Notes: generated by a model not told the origin, from the sequence alone. A stretch of DNA of 64,000 nt from Hyphomicrobiales bacterium (GCA_900472925.1 UCJU01000003.1:331685-395684); one strand, 5' to 3'. Counted from the first letter of the stretch, positions 54,772 through 64,000 are shown. A program made the numbers and translations.

Positions 54772-55240
54772 GTACACTTGTAGTGTGGCGCCCTTATAGT
54801 CAGAGGTTTTGGATACCGCAAGCGGGAAAATGCGGCTTTTGACAAAAAAATGACACTCGGTGCTACAGTCGTTGTAAAACAGGGATTTCCCATTCAAAAC
54901 AGAGGCTTATTTTATCTCGTGTCTCCGTTTCAAATGCATTGAATTCGCCATTTCGGTACGAGTGGGCTGAACATCTGAACGATCTCAAAGACGTTTGTGA
55001 CATTGAGGTCAGTGATAGATCGACAAATGGCCTAACGACTTTTTGGATAAGATAGCCCCACTGACCATCTGAACTACCCTTGGTCGTAAGCGTCCAGAAA
55101 ATTGCCCTAAACTGGCGGATTCGACCTCTTTGATTGAAATTTGATGCTCAAAAGACGACGTAACCCGTGATATCGCCATGGAATTGCTTCTTTCAACGCA
55201 GATTTCTAATTAAGAATTATCGGAGTAGAGAAGGCCAGCC
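54772..55240. other. Gene-free region between tRNA-Glu and the diguanylate cyclase gene
   Basis: A 469-base stretch with stops in all frames and lower GC than its neighbours toward the ends. I see no complete gene, clear repeat or tRNA copy. It is downstream-facing of the 5' end of tRNA-Glu, so the tRNA promoter and the diguanylate cyclase promoter should lie inside. It could hold decayed coding sequence, but no family is recognisable. Confidence 0.4.
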
Positions 55241-56122
55241 ATGCATTCAGAGACACGACACATCCTGCCCACACTTCGCCGGTCTCTGATTGCGAAAATT
55301 TTTCTAGTTTCATTTTTGAGCGTTCACGTCCCGCTTATCGCTCTGATCGTCCACCTGTTGAGCGGCTTCGATACGGGGCCGGTGCCTATATTCGCCCTGA
55401 TCCTTGTTGCGACACTGGTCGGGACCGCTCTGTGTCTGTTTGCGATCTGGCGTTTCATCCGCCCGCTGCACCATCTGGCGGAAGCTTTGATGAAATATCC
55501 GCAGGATAAAAGCGTTCTGAAGCTTCAATCCAGCGGCGATGATGAAATCGCTATCGTAACCGACGCGACAAAATCGATGCTGTGGCAGGTGGAGGAATTG
55601 ACGAAACAGCTGAAGCATCAGGCAACGACCGACTTTCTGACTGGCCTTGGAAATCGTCGTTGGTTGACCGAGCAGGTGCCGGCTCTGCAGTCTCAGGCAG
55701 AGCGTTCAAATGAACCTCTGTCCGTCATCCTGTTCGATCTCGACAAGTTCAAGCACATAAATGATGAGCATGGTCACGATGTCGGCGACAACGTGTTGAT
55801 GATCGTCGGGGAAATCGTGAAGGATTCCCTGCGCCCCTATGATCTGGCAGCGCGGATCGGTGGAGAGGAATTCTGCATCATATTGCCGCGTACCTCCGGG
55901 GAAGCAGCATTGAATATTGCTGAGCGGCTGCGCGCTGCCTTCGAAGCCAGCTATCTGGACCCTCTTCCGCTGGGTCGCGTGACATGCAGTTTCGGCGTGG
56001 TGCAAGCCGGCCCGGATGAGCGTTTGCAGCAATTGCTGCACAGAGCCGATACTGCGCTCTACAAGGCCAAGGCTGCAGGACGCAACACGGTGATCGGCGT
56101 CTTCGCGGATAAAAGTATGTAG
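55241..56122 (+). CDS. Membrane diguanylate cyclase (GGDEF)
   Basis: A 293-residue enzyme making cyclic di-GMP. Two membrane helices at residues ~18-40 and ~49-70 flank a very short periplasmic loop, followed by a HAMP-like linker. The GGDEF domain has TTDFLTGLGNRRWL, FDLDKFKHINDEHGHDVGD, and the active loop GGEEF at 207-211. An RPYD motif at 198-201, five residues before GGEEF, matches the RxxD product-inhibition site. All catalytic features are intact, so it should be active and feedback-inhibited. It has no EAL domain. Confidence 0.93.
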   Translation: MHSETRHILPTLRRSLIAKIFLVSFLSVHVPLIALIVHLLSGFDTGPVPIFALILVATLVGTALCLFAIWRFIRPLHHLAEALMKYPQDKSVLKLQSSGDDEIAIVTDATKSMLWQVEELTKQLKHQATTDFLTGLGNRRWLTEQVPALQSQAERSNEPLSVILFDLDKFKHINDEHGHDVGDNVLMIVGEIVKDSLRPYDLAARIGGEEFCIILPRTSGEAALNIAERLRAAFEASYLDPLPLGRVTCSFGVVQAGPDERLQQLLHRADTALYKAKAAGRNTVIGVFADKSM

Positions 56123-56253
56123 CAATACCGCCGTCGTCTGCGGCGGCAGAGCTGGAAACCGCCAGGTCCGTTGCGTGATCTGCTTGCTTTCCACGCATTC
56201 TTGGCGCTATTAGCCAAAGCCATCGACAATTTTGACCAGATGGCAGACACCTC

Positions 56254-56751
56254 ATGTCCCTTCCCGATAAAGCTTTCCCTGTCTCATGGGATCAATTTCA
56301 CCGTGATGCCCGCGCTCTTGCATGGCGCCTGGCAGGTCTGAACCAGGAGTTCCGCGCCATCGTGTGCATCACGCGCGGCGGCCTTGTTCCCGCTGCCATA
56401 ATTTCGCGTGAGCTGAATATTCGCCTCATCGACACCGTCTGCATCGCCACGCGCCATGATTACGTCAATCAGGGTGATACGGTCCTTCTCAAGGGTATTT
56501 CTCCAGAGCTGATGGAGAAGGGCGGCGAAGGCATTCTCGTCGTGGACGACCTGACCGACACCGGCAAGACGGCGCTCGAAGTGCGTGAAATGCTTCCAAA
56601 GGCACATTTCGCCTGCGTCTACGCAAAGCCGAGCGGCGTCCCGACAATCGATACCTTCATCACGGAAGTCAGTCAGGATACGTGGATCTATTTTCCATGG
56701 GACCTCGGCTTCACCTATCAGGAGCCGATCGCCAAGGGCGCACCGGGCTGA
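56254..56751 (+). CDS. gpt: Xanthine phosphoribosyltransferase
   Basis: A 165-residue type I phosphoribosyltransferase of the Gpt family, salvaging xanthine and guanine to their nucleotides at the membrane face. The start [19 protein letters not shown] and the PRPP loop [19 protein letters not shown] are typical of Gpt, as is the C-terminal IYFPWDLGF. It complements the de novo purine genes in this window. A strong terminator follows. No regulator is clear. Confidence 0.95.
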   Translation: MSLPDKAFPVSWDQFHRDARALAWRLAGLNQEFRAIVCITRGGLVPAAIISRELNIRLIDTVCIATRHDYVNQGDTVLLKGISPELMEKGGEGILVVDDLTDTGKTALEVREMLPKAHFACVYAKPSGVPTIDTFITEVSQDTWIYFPWDLGFTYQEPIAKGAPG

Positions 56752-56775
56752 TTTTTTGACGTGATCGTGATCGGC

Positions 56776-56801
56776 AATGACGGCTCTCAGCCGTCATTTT
56801 T
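56776..56801. terminator. Terminator after gpt, overlapping the ArsR stop
   Basis: AATGACGGCT-CTC-AGCCGTCATT is a perfect 10-bp stem followed by TTTTGATTTT, 24 bases after the gpt stop. It covers the last codons of the converging ArsR-type gene. Confidence 0.9.
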
Positions 56802-57524
56802 GATTTTCTCGGATGAGGAAACGCGCCAGTCCGCCGACAGCCCGAAGGTGGTACGCAAACCTGCGTCCGCTGCCTGCGTCACCCGCAAGGCCCGCGTATC
56901 GGGCGTGCGTGCGACCCAGCCGAGCGCCGTCAGCCGGTCGAGCAATCCCGTACCGAGCGTTCCGGCCAGATGCATTCGGCGCTCGCTCCAGTCCAGACAG
57001 GCCCGGCAGAGTGGTCGCTTTGAGGGATGTCCCGGCTTCAGATCGACGCCGAAATCACAGAGGAAACGCTGCCCCTCCTCCGTTACCAGCGCCGCACCGT
57101 CAGCCAACACGACATAGGCCTTTTCGCACAGCGCATCCGCAATGCTGACGGCAAGCCTGCCCGCCATATGGTCGTAACAGGTTCGCGCCATGCGCAACGC
57201 ATCATCCTTAGGGCCAATGGGGCGGTGACGTTTAGGACCGGCAGATGCGACAACCATCAACGCATCGATAGCCTGTGCCACCTCTGGCGATGCTAGCCGG
57301 TAGTAACGATGCCGACCCTGTTTTTCGAGCGTCAACAGCTGCGCATCTGCCAGTCGCGACAGATGGCCGCTGGTCGTCTGCGCCGTTACTCCCGCATGGC
57401 GAGCGAGTTCTCCCGCCGTCAAGGCCTGCCCGCCCATCAGGGCGTAGAGCATGTTGGCGCGGGCCGGGTCTCCTAGAAGACTGGCGACGACTGCGATGGA
57501 TGTACCGGAAGCGAAATTTGTCAT
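56787..57524 (-). CDS. ArsR-family winged-helix regulator with long C-terminal domain
   Basis: A 245-residue regulator. The N-terminal ~95 residues form an ArsR winged helix (LLGDPARANMLYALMGGQALTAGELARHAGVTAQTTSGHLSRL region, beginning at residue 16). The C-terminal ~140 residues form a domain with cysteines (PLCRACLDWSERRMHLAG) found in a subgroup of ArsR proteins of unknown ligand. It lacks the classic N-terminal metal-binding CXC motif. The target is not known; the divergently placed DMT transporter gene is 424 bases away. Confidence 0.88.
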   Translation of the reverse strand: MTNFASGTSIAVVASLLGDPARANMLYALMGGQALTAGELARHAGVTAQTTSGHLSRLADAQLLTLEKQGRHRYYRLASPEVAQAIDALMVVASAGPKRHRPIGPKDDALRMARTCYDHMAGRLAVSIADALCEKAYVVLADGAALVTEEGQRFLCDFGVDLKPGHPSKRPLCRACLDWSERRMHLAGTLGTGLLDRLTALGWVARTPDTRALRVTQAADAGLRTTFGLSADWRVSSSEKIKNDG

Positions 57525-57948
57525 GCGGTCATTTTAATAGAGTGAGCCTCGCCTGTCAGCCACACACACTTCGGCCAAGGCCGAAACATCCATACTGCTT
57601 TTGAGGCTAGCACCGTCCCAAGATGCCTGCCAGCCAAAGACGAAAGTATGCCTGCCGATGAAAACAAGAACCCGTACCGCTCCTACCCTGTTCAAGAGCT
57701 TCGGTTTCGCAGCCTTGCTCAAAGCTCTGTCGGGTTTTGGCTGGTGTCATGGACAAGAATCATCAGACATCTCGCATCTATCAGACCATCTGGGCCGTGA
57801 TGTGGGTCTGGCCATCACACGGCACGCTCCATACAGATCAGGAACAACACTCACGATTTTGATGAGACGTCTCGATAGGTCGTATCATCTTGAGAAGCCG
57901 TTGCGGCAAACACCGGTCGCAATATGACATGCAGCAAGGAAAAGACGC
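57525..57948. other. Intergenic region between ArsR and DMT genes
   Basis: A 424-base divergent stretch without a supported gene; a 108-codon plus-strand frame (57601-57927) has no recognisable features and poor start context. I see no clear operator repeats, although ArsR self-regulation would require one here. Confidence 0.4.
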
Positions 57949-58848
57949 ATGACCGCCGACAACAAAATCGCTAAAGAACTCGCTCTTCTCCTTGTGCTCG
58001 CCACGCTTTGGGGTTCAGCCTACACCTTCATCAAGCTCGGCGTTGCCACCATTCCGCCCATCACGCTGATTGCGGCCCGAACGCTGATTGCCGCAACGGT
58101 TCTTCTCATCGTCCTGCGCATTCGCGGTCTGCGCCTGCCGAGGGATGCGACCACATGGAGGCGCTTTTTCATTCAGGCCTGTCTCAACACCGCCGTGCCC
58201 TTCACCCTCATTGCTTGGGCCGAGACCACAACAGATGCAGGCCTTGCGGTCATTCTCAACTCGACGACACCGGTCTTTGCGTTCCTGCTGACGGTGCTTT
58301 TCATCCGCCACGAACCCGTCAGCGGCCGCAAAATGGCAGGCATCGCCGCTGGCTTCAGTGGCATCGTGCTCATCGTCGGCGTGCAGGCGCTCAACGGTGT
58401 CGGCAGGGAACTGCTAGCGCAGCTCGCCGTCATCGGCGCCAGCGTCTGCTATGGCGGGGCGGTCATCTTCGGCAAGAATTTCAAGGGCCTCGATCCGATG
58501 ATGCCTGCCGCCGGTTCGCTGCTATGCGGGGCCATGCTTTTAGCACCGCTCAGCCTGATCATCGATCATCCCTGGACGCTATCGCCATCGGCAACGTCCA
58601 TCTTCGCGCTTGTGGCGCTTTCGGTTTTTTCGACGGCGCTCGCCTTCGTGATCTATTACCGGCTGATCCACACGCTCGGCACGGTCGGCACAACGTCGCA
58701 GGCCTATCTGCGTGTGCCGATCGGCGTTGCCATCGGCGTCATGTTTCTCGGCGAAAACCTGCCCCCGACCGCATGGATCGGCCTGGTGCTTGTCGTCATC
58801 GGCGTCTTCTCCATGACGCTACCGGAGAGAAAGGCACAGCCAGCCTGA
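57949..58848 (+). CDS. DMT-superfamily (EamA) transporter
   Basis: A 299-residue inner-membrane permease with ten predicted helices in two EamA repeats. The conserved starts are LALLLVLATLWGSAYTFIK and the second-half STALAFVIYYRLIHTLGTVGT. EamA proteins usually export amino acids or other metabolites; the cargo here is unknown. The ATG at 57949 follows AAGGAAAAGACGC. It stands alone between the ArsR regulator and nrdJ. Confidence 0.92.
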   Translation: MTADNKIAKELALLLVLATLWGSAYTFIKLGVATIPPITLIAARTLIAATVLLIVLRIRGLRLPRDATTWRRFFIQACLNTAVPFTLIAWAETTTDAGLAVILNSTTPVFAFLLTVLFIRHEPVSGRKMAGIAAGFSGIVLIVGVQALNGVGRELLAQLAVIGASVCYGGAVIFGKNFKGLDPMMPAAGSLLCGAMLLAPLSLIIDHPWTLSPSATSIFALVALSVFSTALAFVIYYRLIHTLGTVGTTSQAYLRVPIGVAIGVMFLGENLPPTAWIGLVLVVIGVFSMTLPERKAQPA

Positions 58849-59482
58849 CTGACGATGCCGCTATAGATGGTGTGCCGGCTTCATTTTTCTCTCGTATTTT
58901 GAGCCCTGACCGGTGGAAAACTCACTGTGTCGCCTTTTTGCCGCAGTGTTGAAAAGGCCCGGAAATCCGGCATTCCATACCCACAGCATACGATAGGAAA
59001 TTCCGTTGGTATCCCTCAAGTGCCTGATATTTATAGAGGGTTTTTCTTTCCCCGTTTTCCACAGGCTCATACACAATATCTGGTAGTTAACAAACCCTTT
59101 CAAACTAGGCCTTGACGGAATCACTGCATTTTCCCAAGGTGCATTCATGTTGCAGCGGCAACGGAATCGGGTGCCCTACTCAGGTTCGTCTAGTTTCAGT
59201 TCACGCGTTGGTCTGCGTTCTCATCCATGAAGGGGTGATGGGCACGGATTTGTCTATGAACTGGCTTTCGTCGCTGAAAACATGATGCGGGATATGGTTG
59301 GCAAGAAACTGTTAATACTATATATAGTATGCTTGTAGCCGAAATCACCACGATATACAGGGATCGCATCTGCGGATGACCATCCCATCTAGATCGGCGA
59401 AAACCGGCGGCGCGTACGAGGCGCGACGCGGGAGAGAATTTTTGCGCCCTGCTCACAGGCGCCACGAAACGAGGACCAAACG
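58849..59482. other. nrdJ upstream region
   Basis: A 634-base region with no supported gene. It contains the 16-bp NrdR-like palindrome at 59315 (listed separately). I looked for the conserved boxes of a cobalamin riboswitch, given the B12-dependent gene downstream, and did not find them. A short AT-rich stretch at 59030-59100 precedes it. Confidence 0.45.
59315..59330. promoter_or_regulatory. Candidate NrdR box upstream of nrdJ
   Basis: ATACTATATATAGTAT is a perfect 16-bp palindrome 153 bases before the nrdJ start. Its core CTATATATAG matches the NrdR box pattern (ACACWATATATWGTGT type), which represses ribonucleotide reductase genes. A weaker copy, CGATATACAGGG at 59351, begins 33 bases further on, close to the usual three-turn spacing of paired boxes. 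Confidence 0.65.
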
Positions 59483-62400
59483 ATGCGCATCGAACGCCGC
59501 TTTACCAAGCCCGGCCAGTCTGCTTATGCGGAGATCGAATTCCGCAAAGGTATCAGCGAGATCAAGAACCCGGATGGTTCCATCGTTTTCCGCCTGGCGG
59601 ATATCGATGTACCCGCGCAGTTCTCCCAAGTCGCGACAGACGTTCTGGCGCAGAAATATTTCCGCAAGGCAGGCGTGCCTGCCCGCCTGAAGAAGGTCGA
59701 GGAAAACGACGTTCCTTCCTTCCTCTGGCGTTCGGTTGCCGATGAAAAGGCGATGAAGGACATTCCCGAAGACGAGCGTTACGGTTCTGAAACCGATGCG
59801 CGCCAGGTGTTCGACCGTCTGGCCGGTACATGGGCTTACTGGGGCTGGAAGGGCAAGTATTTCTCGACGGAAGAAGATGCGTCCGCCTTCAAGGATGAGC
59901 TTGCCTATATGCTGGCAACCCAGCGCGTTGCGCCGAATTCTCCTCAGTGGTTCAACACCGGCCTGCACTGGGCCTACGGCATCGATGGCCCTGGCCAGGG
60001 CCACTTCTATGTCGACCCCTTCACCGGCAAGCTGACAAAGTCCAAGTCGTCCTACGAACACCCACAGCCACATGCCTGCTTCATCCAGTCCGTTGAAGAC
60101 GATCTGGTCAATGAAGGCGGCATCATGGACCTTTGGGTGCGTGAAGCGCGCCTATTCAAATACGGCTCCGGCACCGGCTCCAACTTCTCCTATCTGCGCG
60201 GCGAAGGCGAAAAGCTGTCAGGCGGCGGTCGTTCGTCCGGCCTCATGAGCTTCCTCAAGATCGGTGACCGTGCAGCAGGCGCCATCAAGTCCGGCGGCAC
60301 GACCCGCCGTGCGGCCAAGATGGTCGTTGTCGATGCGGATCACCCCGATATCGAAGCCTACATCGACTGGAAGGTGAACGAAGAGCAGAAGGTTGCCGCT
60401 CTGGTGACCGGTTCCAAGATCGTCGCCAAGCACTTGAAGGCCATCATGAAGGCCTGCGTCAATTGCGAAGCCGATAACGGCGATTGCTTCGACCCTGCCA
60501 AGAACCCTGCCCTCAAGCGCGAAATCCGCGCTGCCAAGAAGGACATGGTGCCTGAGAACTACGTCAAGCGTGTCATCCAGTTCGCCCAGCAGGGCTACAA
60601 GGATATTGAATTCAAGACCTACGACACCGATTGGGATTCGGAAGCCTACCTCACGGTATCTGGCCAGAACTCCAACAACTCCGTGTCCCTGAAGGATGAC
60701 TTCCTGCGCGCAGTCGAAAACGACGGCGACTGGAACCTGACCGCCCGTAAGGACGGCAAGGTCATGAAGACGCTGAAGGCACGCACGCTGTGGGAGAAGA
60801 TTTCCCACGCCGCATGGGCATCTGCCGATCCGGGCCTGCACTTCAACACCACCATGAACGACTGGCACACATCGCCAGCCGCTGGCCCCATCCGCGCATC
60901 CAACCCCTGCTCCGAATACATGTTCCTCGATGACACGGCCTGCAACCTTGCCTCGCTGAACCTGCTTCAGTTCAAGGACGCCAAGACCAAGAACATCGAC
61001 ATTGCAGATTACGAACACGCCGTTCGCCTGTGGACCGTCGTTCTCGAAGTCTCCGTCATGATGGCGCAGTTCCCATCCAAGGAAATTGCCGAACGCTCCT
61101 ACGAATACCGCACGCTCGGCCTTGGCTATGCCAATATCGGTGGCCTGCTGATGTCCTCGGGCATCCCATACGATAGCGATGAAGGCCGTGCGATTGCCGG
61201 AGCGCTGACCGCCATCATGACCGGCGTTTCCTACGCAACATCCGCTGAAATGGCTGGTGAACTCGGCCCATTCCCGGGCTTTGCGCCGAACCGCGACAAC
61301 ATGCTGCGCGTTATCCGCAACCACCGCCGCGCCGCTCAGGGCTTGGCCTATGGTTACGAAGGCCTGTCGGTGAACCCGGTTCCGCTCATCCATGCCGATT
61401 GCACGGATGCAGACCTCATCACCCACGCCGTCGCCGCATGGGATAAGGCTCTGGAACTTGGCGAGAAGCACGGTTACCGCAACGCCCAGACCACCGTCAT
61501 CGCGCCGACAGGCACGATCGGCCTCGTCATGGATTGCGACACGACCGGTATCGAGCCTGACTTCGCACTGGTGAAGTTCAAGAAGCTGGCCGGTGGCGGT
61601 TACTTCAAGATCATCAACCGCGCCGTTCCGGAATCCCTGCGTTCGCTCGGTTATTCCGAAAGCCAGATTGCCGAAATCGAAGGTTACGCAGTCGGCCACG
61701 GCAATCTCAACCAGGCACCTGCCGTCAACCCATCGACGCTGCGCGCCAAGGGCTTTACCGATGAGAAGATCGAAGCCGTCAACGGTGCGCTGAAAGCCGC
61801 CTTCGACATCAAGTTCGTTTTCAACCAGTGGACGCTCGGCGTCGACTTCCTCAAGGAAACTCTGAAAGTTTCCGACGAGCAGCTCTCCGACATGAGCTTC
61901 AACCTGCTGGAACATCTGGGCTTCTCCAGAAAGGACATCGAAGCGGCCAACGTGCATGTCTGCGGCGCGATGACGCTGGAAGGTGCACCGTTCCTGAAGG
62001 ACGAGCATCTGCCTGTCTTCGATTGCGCCAATCCATGCGGCAAGATCGGCAAGCGTTACCTCTCGGTCGAAAGCCACATCCGCATGATGGCGGCAGCGCA
62101 GCCCTTCATCTCGGGTGCGATTTCCAAGACCATCAACATGCCGAACGATGCGACGGTGGAAGATTGCGGTGCAGCCTACATGCTGTCCTGGAAGCTGGCG
62201 CTGAAGGCCAACGCCCTTTACCGCGATGGCTCCAAGCTGTCCCAGCCGCTCAACGCCTCGCTGGTCGAAGATGATGACAACGAAGATGCAATGGAAGAGC
62301 TGATTGCTCAGCCACAGGCAGCCCAGGCCGTCACCATCACCGAAAAGATCATCGAGCGTGTGGTCGAACGCGTCAGCCGCGAGCGTGAAAAGCTGCCGAA

Positions 62401-63283
62401 CCGCCGTCAGGGTTACACCCAGAAGGCAGCCGTCGGTGGACACAAGGTCTATCTGCGCACCGGCGAATTCGGCGATGGCCGCATCGGCGAAATCTTCATC
62501 GACATGCACAAGGAAGGCGCTGCTTTCCGTGCGATGATGAACAACTTCGCCATCGCTATCTCGCTCGGCCTGCAATATGGCGTGCCGCTGGAAGAATATG
62601 TGGAGGCCTTCACCTTCACCAAGTTCGAGCCAGCCGGCATGGTCATCGGCAACGATGCGATCAAGAACGCAACCTCGATCCTCGACTACGTGTTCCGCGA
62701 ACTCGCCGTCTCCTACCTCGGCCGTCACGATCTGGCCCATGTGGATACGTCCGACTTCTCCAACACGGCACTCGGCAAGGGCATCGAAGAAGGCAAGACC
62801 AACCTCGTGTCCACCGGCTGGACCCGCGGTTACAAGCCAACCCTGGTCTCCAACACCAGCGAGCGCGCCTCCTCCGAGCCCAAGGGTTCGGCCACGGCAG
62901 CCCCTGCCCGCGCCTCCGGCACGGTCACGCAGATCTCGGGCAACACGGTCCGCAAGCTGGAACCAACCGTCGCCATCTCCACGTCCGAAGTCGTCGCCTT
63001 CAAGCGCGAGTACGAGGAACGCGCCAAGGAAGCAGTAGAGATCGAAGAAGGTCTCGCCACCGAATCCGAACAGGCCGCAACGGCTCTCTTCTCCGACAAG
63101 GCAGCCGCAGACGCCGCATCTGCCAAGACGGAAGCCAAGAAAAAAGAAGCCGAACGCCGTATCCGCTCAATCGCCCAAGGCTACACAGGCAACATGTGCG
63201 GAGAGTGCCAGAACTTCACAATGGTTCGGAATGGGACTTGCGAGAAGTGCGATACTTGTGGTGCGACGAGCGGTTGCAGCTGA
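59483..63283 (+). CDS. nrdJ: Adenosylcobalamin-dependent (class II) ribonucleotide reductase
   Basis: NrdJ reduces ribonucleotides to deoxyribonucleotides with a B12-generated radical, independent of oxygen. At 1266 residues it is full length for the large rhizobial form, with no intein. Visible parts are [17 protein letters not shown] near the start, [10 protein letters not shown] with the active-site Cys, [38 protein letters not shown], and the C-terminal zinc-like cysteines CGECQNF and [13 protein letters not shown]. Cobalamin comes from cob genes elsewhere in the window. A candidate NrdR box precedes it. The start ATG at 59483 follows GAGGACCAAACG. Confidence 0.96.
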   Translation: MRIERRFTKPGQSAYAEIEFRKGISEIKNPDGSIVFRLADIDVPAQFSQVATDVLAQKYFRKAGVPARLKKVEENDVPSFLWRSVADEKAMKDIPEDERYGSETDARQVFDRLAGTWAYWGWKGKYFSTEEDASAFKDELAYMLATQRVAPNSPQWFNTGLHWAYGIDGPGQGHFYVDPFTGKLTKSKSSYEHPQPHACFIQSVEDDLVNEGGIMDLWVREARLFKYGSGTGSNFSYLRGEGEKLSGGGRSSGLMSFLKIGDRAAGAIKSGGTTRRAAKMVVVDADHPDIEAYIDWKVNEEQKVAALVTGSKIVAKHLKAIMKACVNCEADNGDCFDPAKNPALKREIRAAKKDMVPENYVKRVIQFAQQGYKDIEFKTYDTDWDSEAYLTVSGQNSNNSVSLKDDFLRAVENDGDWNLTARKDGKVMKTLKARTLWEKISHAAWASADPGLHFNTTMNDWHTSPAAGPIRASNPCSEYMFLDDTACNLASLNLLQFKDAKTKNIDIADYEHAVRLWTVVLEVSVMMAQFPSKEIAERSYEYRTLGLGYANIGGLLMSSGIPYDSDEGRAIAGALTAIMTGVSYATSAEMAGELGPFPGFAPNRDNMLRVIRNHRRAAQGLAYGYEGLSVNPVPLIHADCTDADLITHAVAAWDKALELGEKHGYRNAQTTVIAPTGTIGLVMDCDTTGIEPDFALVKFKKLAGGGYFKIINRAVPESLRSLGYSESQIAEIEGYAVGHGNLNQAPAVNPSTLRAKGFTDEKIEAVNGALKAAFDIKFVFNQWTLGVDFLKETLKVSDEQLSDMSFNLLEHLGFSRKDIEAANVHVCGAMTLEGAPFLKDEHLPVFDCANPCGKIGKRYLSVESHIRMMAAAQPFISGAISKTINMPNDATVEDCGAAYMLSWKLALKANALYRDGSKLSQPLNASLVEDDDNEDAMEELIAQPQAAQAVTITEKIIERVVERVSREREKLPNRRQGYTQKAAVGGHKVYLRTGEFGDGRIGEIFIDMHKEGAAFRAMMNNFAIAISLGLQYGVPLEEYVEAFTFTKFEPAGMVIGNDAIKNATSILDYVFRELAVSYLGRHDLAHVDTSDFSNTALGKGIEEGKTNLVSTGWTRGYKPTLVSNTSERASSEPKGSATAAPARASGTVTQISGNTVRKLEPTVAISTSEVVAFKREYEERAKEAVEIEEGLATESEQAATALFSDKAAADAASAKTEAKKKEAERRIRSIAQGYTGNMCGECQNFTMVRNGTCEKCDTCGATSGCS

Positions 63284-63326
63284 TACAGTTGGACGCGGCG
63301 ACAGTTAAATGAGAAACGAATCCTAA

Positions 63327-63376
63327 TACTGGCCAAACGACCCTAGTACTGGCCGTTTTGGATCCTGAAATTGGCC
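63327..63376. repeat. Three spaced TGGCC-containing repeats, possible end of an insertion element
   Basis: TACTGGCC occurs at 63327 and 63347, and the related AATTGGCC at 63369, spaced 20 and 22 bases. The region lies 44 bases after nrdJ and before an unrelated cyclase gene. Multiple short repeats near an end are typical of IS21-family elements, so this could be a leftover IS end; this is inference. Confidence 0.4.
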
Positions 63377-63396
63377 AACTCAAGGATTCGACTGAT

Positions 63397-63420
63397 TCCG
63401 GGCACTGCAAAGTGCCCGGA
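63397..63420. other. Perfect hairpin between nrdJ and the cyclase gene
   Basis: TCCGGGCACT-GCAA-AGTGCCCGGA is a perfect 10-bp stem with a GCAA tetraloop. It could be the nrdJ terminator, but no T-run follows on either strand. It lies 82 bases before the cyclase start. Confidence 0.6.
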
Positions 63421-63501
63421 AAATGCCTCAAGGAACAAACAGTGAAACAATCGCATCGGTGGATTAGCATCTTCCGTGGATCAGTTTGGAGTTGAAACGC
63501 A

Positions 63502-64000
63502 ATGGCTAATACATGGAAGCATGATCGCGCAAAGGCAGCGATCGATGCACGCATCGAAGACGTCAAGACCGTTACGGTTCTGGACTACACACGAGATACG
63601 TCGCTGACGTCGATCCCGACGAACAAGGCCTATCGCGTGGATGGCGTTCACGTCTACTTAGAGATCGTCAACTTCGATGACATGCTTTGGTCGACCGAGA
63701 CCGAAGGTGAGACGTGTCACAAGCGAGCGCTGCGGTTTCTGAATTTGCACTACCGCGCCGTCCACCGGATTCTCGCCGATGCTAATGCCATTCGTGTCGA
63801 CTTCCACAATCAACGTCTCCACGCAGTTGTGGCCAAACCTTATGGCACGGACTCTGCCGACGACCGCGTAAACCGGGCTGTCGCGATCGCCAAGCTCATC
63901 GTCGATGTCCTCGCAGAGACAGGCGACGACGACGAGAAAATCCCAAATGCGCGCGTGCGGGTCGGCATAGATACTGGTAACGCGCTTGCAGTGAACAATG
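63502..64000 (+). CDS. Class III nucleotide cyclase-like protein, Pycsar PycC candidate (5' part only)
   Basis: An open frame from ATG 63502 runs to the window edge without a stop (166 complete codons). The start MANTWKHDRAKAAIDARIED is followed by VHVYLEIVNFDDMLW (residues 49-63), which aligns with the first metal-binding strand of class III cyclases with E54 where Asp is usual. RVDFHNQRLHAVVAKP holds D100, the candidate second metal ligand, and RVRVGIDTGNALAV (151-164) matches the cyclase GI-x-x-G strand. There is no sensor domain before the catalytic part, as in Pycsar cyclases, which make cCMP or cUMP on phage infection. The effector gene would lie beyond the edge. Confidence 0.72.
   Translation, partial: MANTWKHDRAKAAIDARIEDVKTVTVLDYTRDTSLTSIPTNKAYRVDGVHVYLEIVNFDDMLWSTETEGETCHKRALRFLNLHYRAVHRILADANAIRVDFHNQRLHAVVAKPYGTDSADDRVNRAVAIAKLIVDVLAETGDDDEKIPNARVRVGIDTGNALAVNN

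Noticed and set aside
57601-57927. A 108-codon frame between the ArsR and DMT genes
   Set aside because: No ribosome site, no domain and atypical composition; most likely chance.
58849-59482. Cobalamin riboswitch upstream of nrdJ
   Set aside because: The conserved B12 box and the surrounding helices could not be found; a few GGTGC/GGGTG words are not arranged as in the riboswitch.
60218-62740. An 840-codon open frame on the strand opposite nrdJ
   Set aside because: It lies entirely inside nrdJ, has no family resemblance and no good start, and is explained by the codon composition of the real gene.
59483-63283. Intein in nrdJ
   Set aside because: The protein has the normal length for the large class II enzyme and no intein splice motifs interrupt the conserved segments.

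Overview
The window reads as a contiguous piece of an alphaproteobacterial chromosome, most likely Agrobacterium or Rhizobium. The support is gene content and order typical of Rhizobiales: purB-purC-purS-purQ-purL with a BolA gene, yajC and fused secDF next to a DUF815 ATPase, a PleC/DivJ/PdhS-type kinase beside cobT, a B12-dependent ribonucleotide reductase, and Usg, DUF1127, DUF1289 and GlsB small proteins. Gene density is high on both strands, with frequent GTG and TTG starts. No complete insertion sequence, prophage, rRNA operon or CRISPR array was seen.

Left part (1-18 kb): the end of a PfkB sugar kinase followed by psuG (pseudouridine breakdown); a large proline-rich OmpA-type envelope protein; an amino-acid ABC importer (binding protein plus two permeases, no ATPase gene); usg; a TPR-methyltransferase; an Lrp/AsnC regulator; a probable iron-sulfur uracil-DNA glycosylase; a thermonuclease-like protein; a PleC/DivJ/PdhS-like kinase; the cobalamin genes cobT and cobS, with dgkA; DUF1289; a membrane aspartic protease; and a very large AsmA/YhdP-type protein.

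Middle (18-41 kb): a peroxiredoxin, an M23 peptidase, an RhlE-like helicase, a Nudix hydrolase, an orphan Liv-type binding protein, rpe, and then the purine cluster purB ... purC-purS-purQ ... purL-bolA, interrupted by a small lipoprotein and a divergent DUF1127/MocR pair. Next come a lipase-like membrane protein, a small very basic protein, tRNA-Leu(GAG), lipB, a zinc alcohol dehydrogenase, tRNA-Lys(CTT), a GlsB-type protein and a large mechanosensitive channel.

Right part (41-64 kb): a dimethylglycine/sarcosine dehydrogenase-like flavoprotein, trmFO, and an operon yajC-secDF-Mth938-phytoene synthase-like. The last two resemble the mitochondrial complex I assembly factors NDUFAF3 and NDUFAF6. 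Then follow a DUF815 ATPase, a membrane protein, a lipocalin, a VOC protein, a P-loop kinase, tRNA-Glu(TTC), a diguanylate cyclase, gpt, an ArsR regulator, a DMT exporter and nrdJ with a candidate NrdR box.

The most interesting region is the right edge. After nrdJ there is a short stretch of repeated TGGCC motifs and a perfect hairpin, and then the 5' part of a class III nucleotide cyclase-like gene with no N-terminal sensor. It resembles the cyclase of Pycsar anti-phage systems. The gene and any partner effector continue beyond the window, so this is a lead rather than a demonstrated system.
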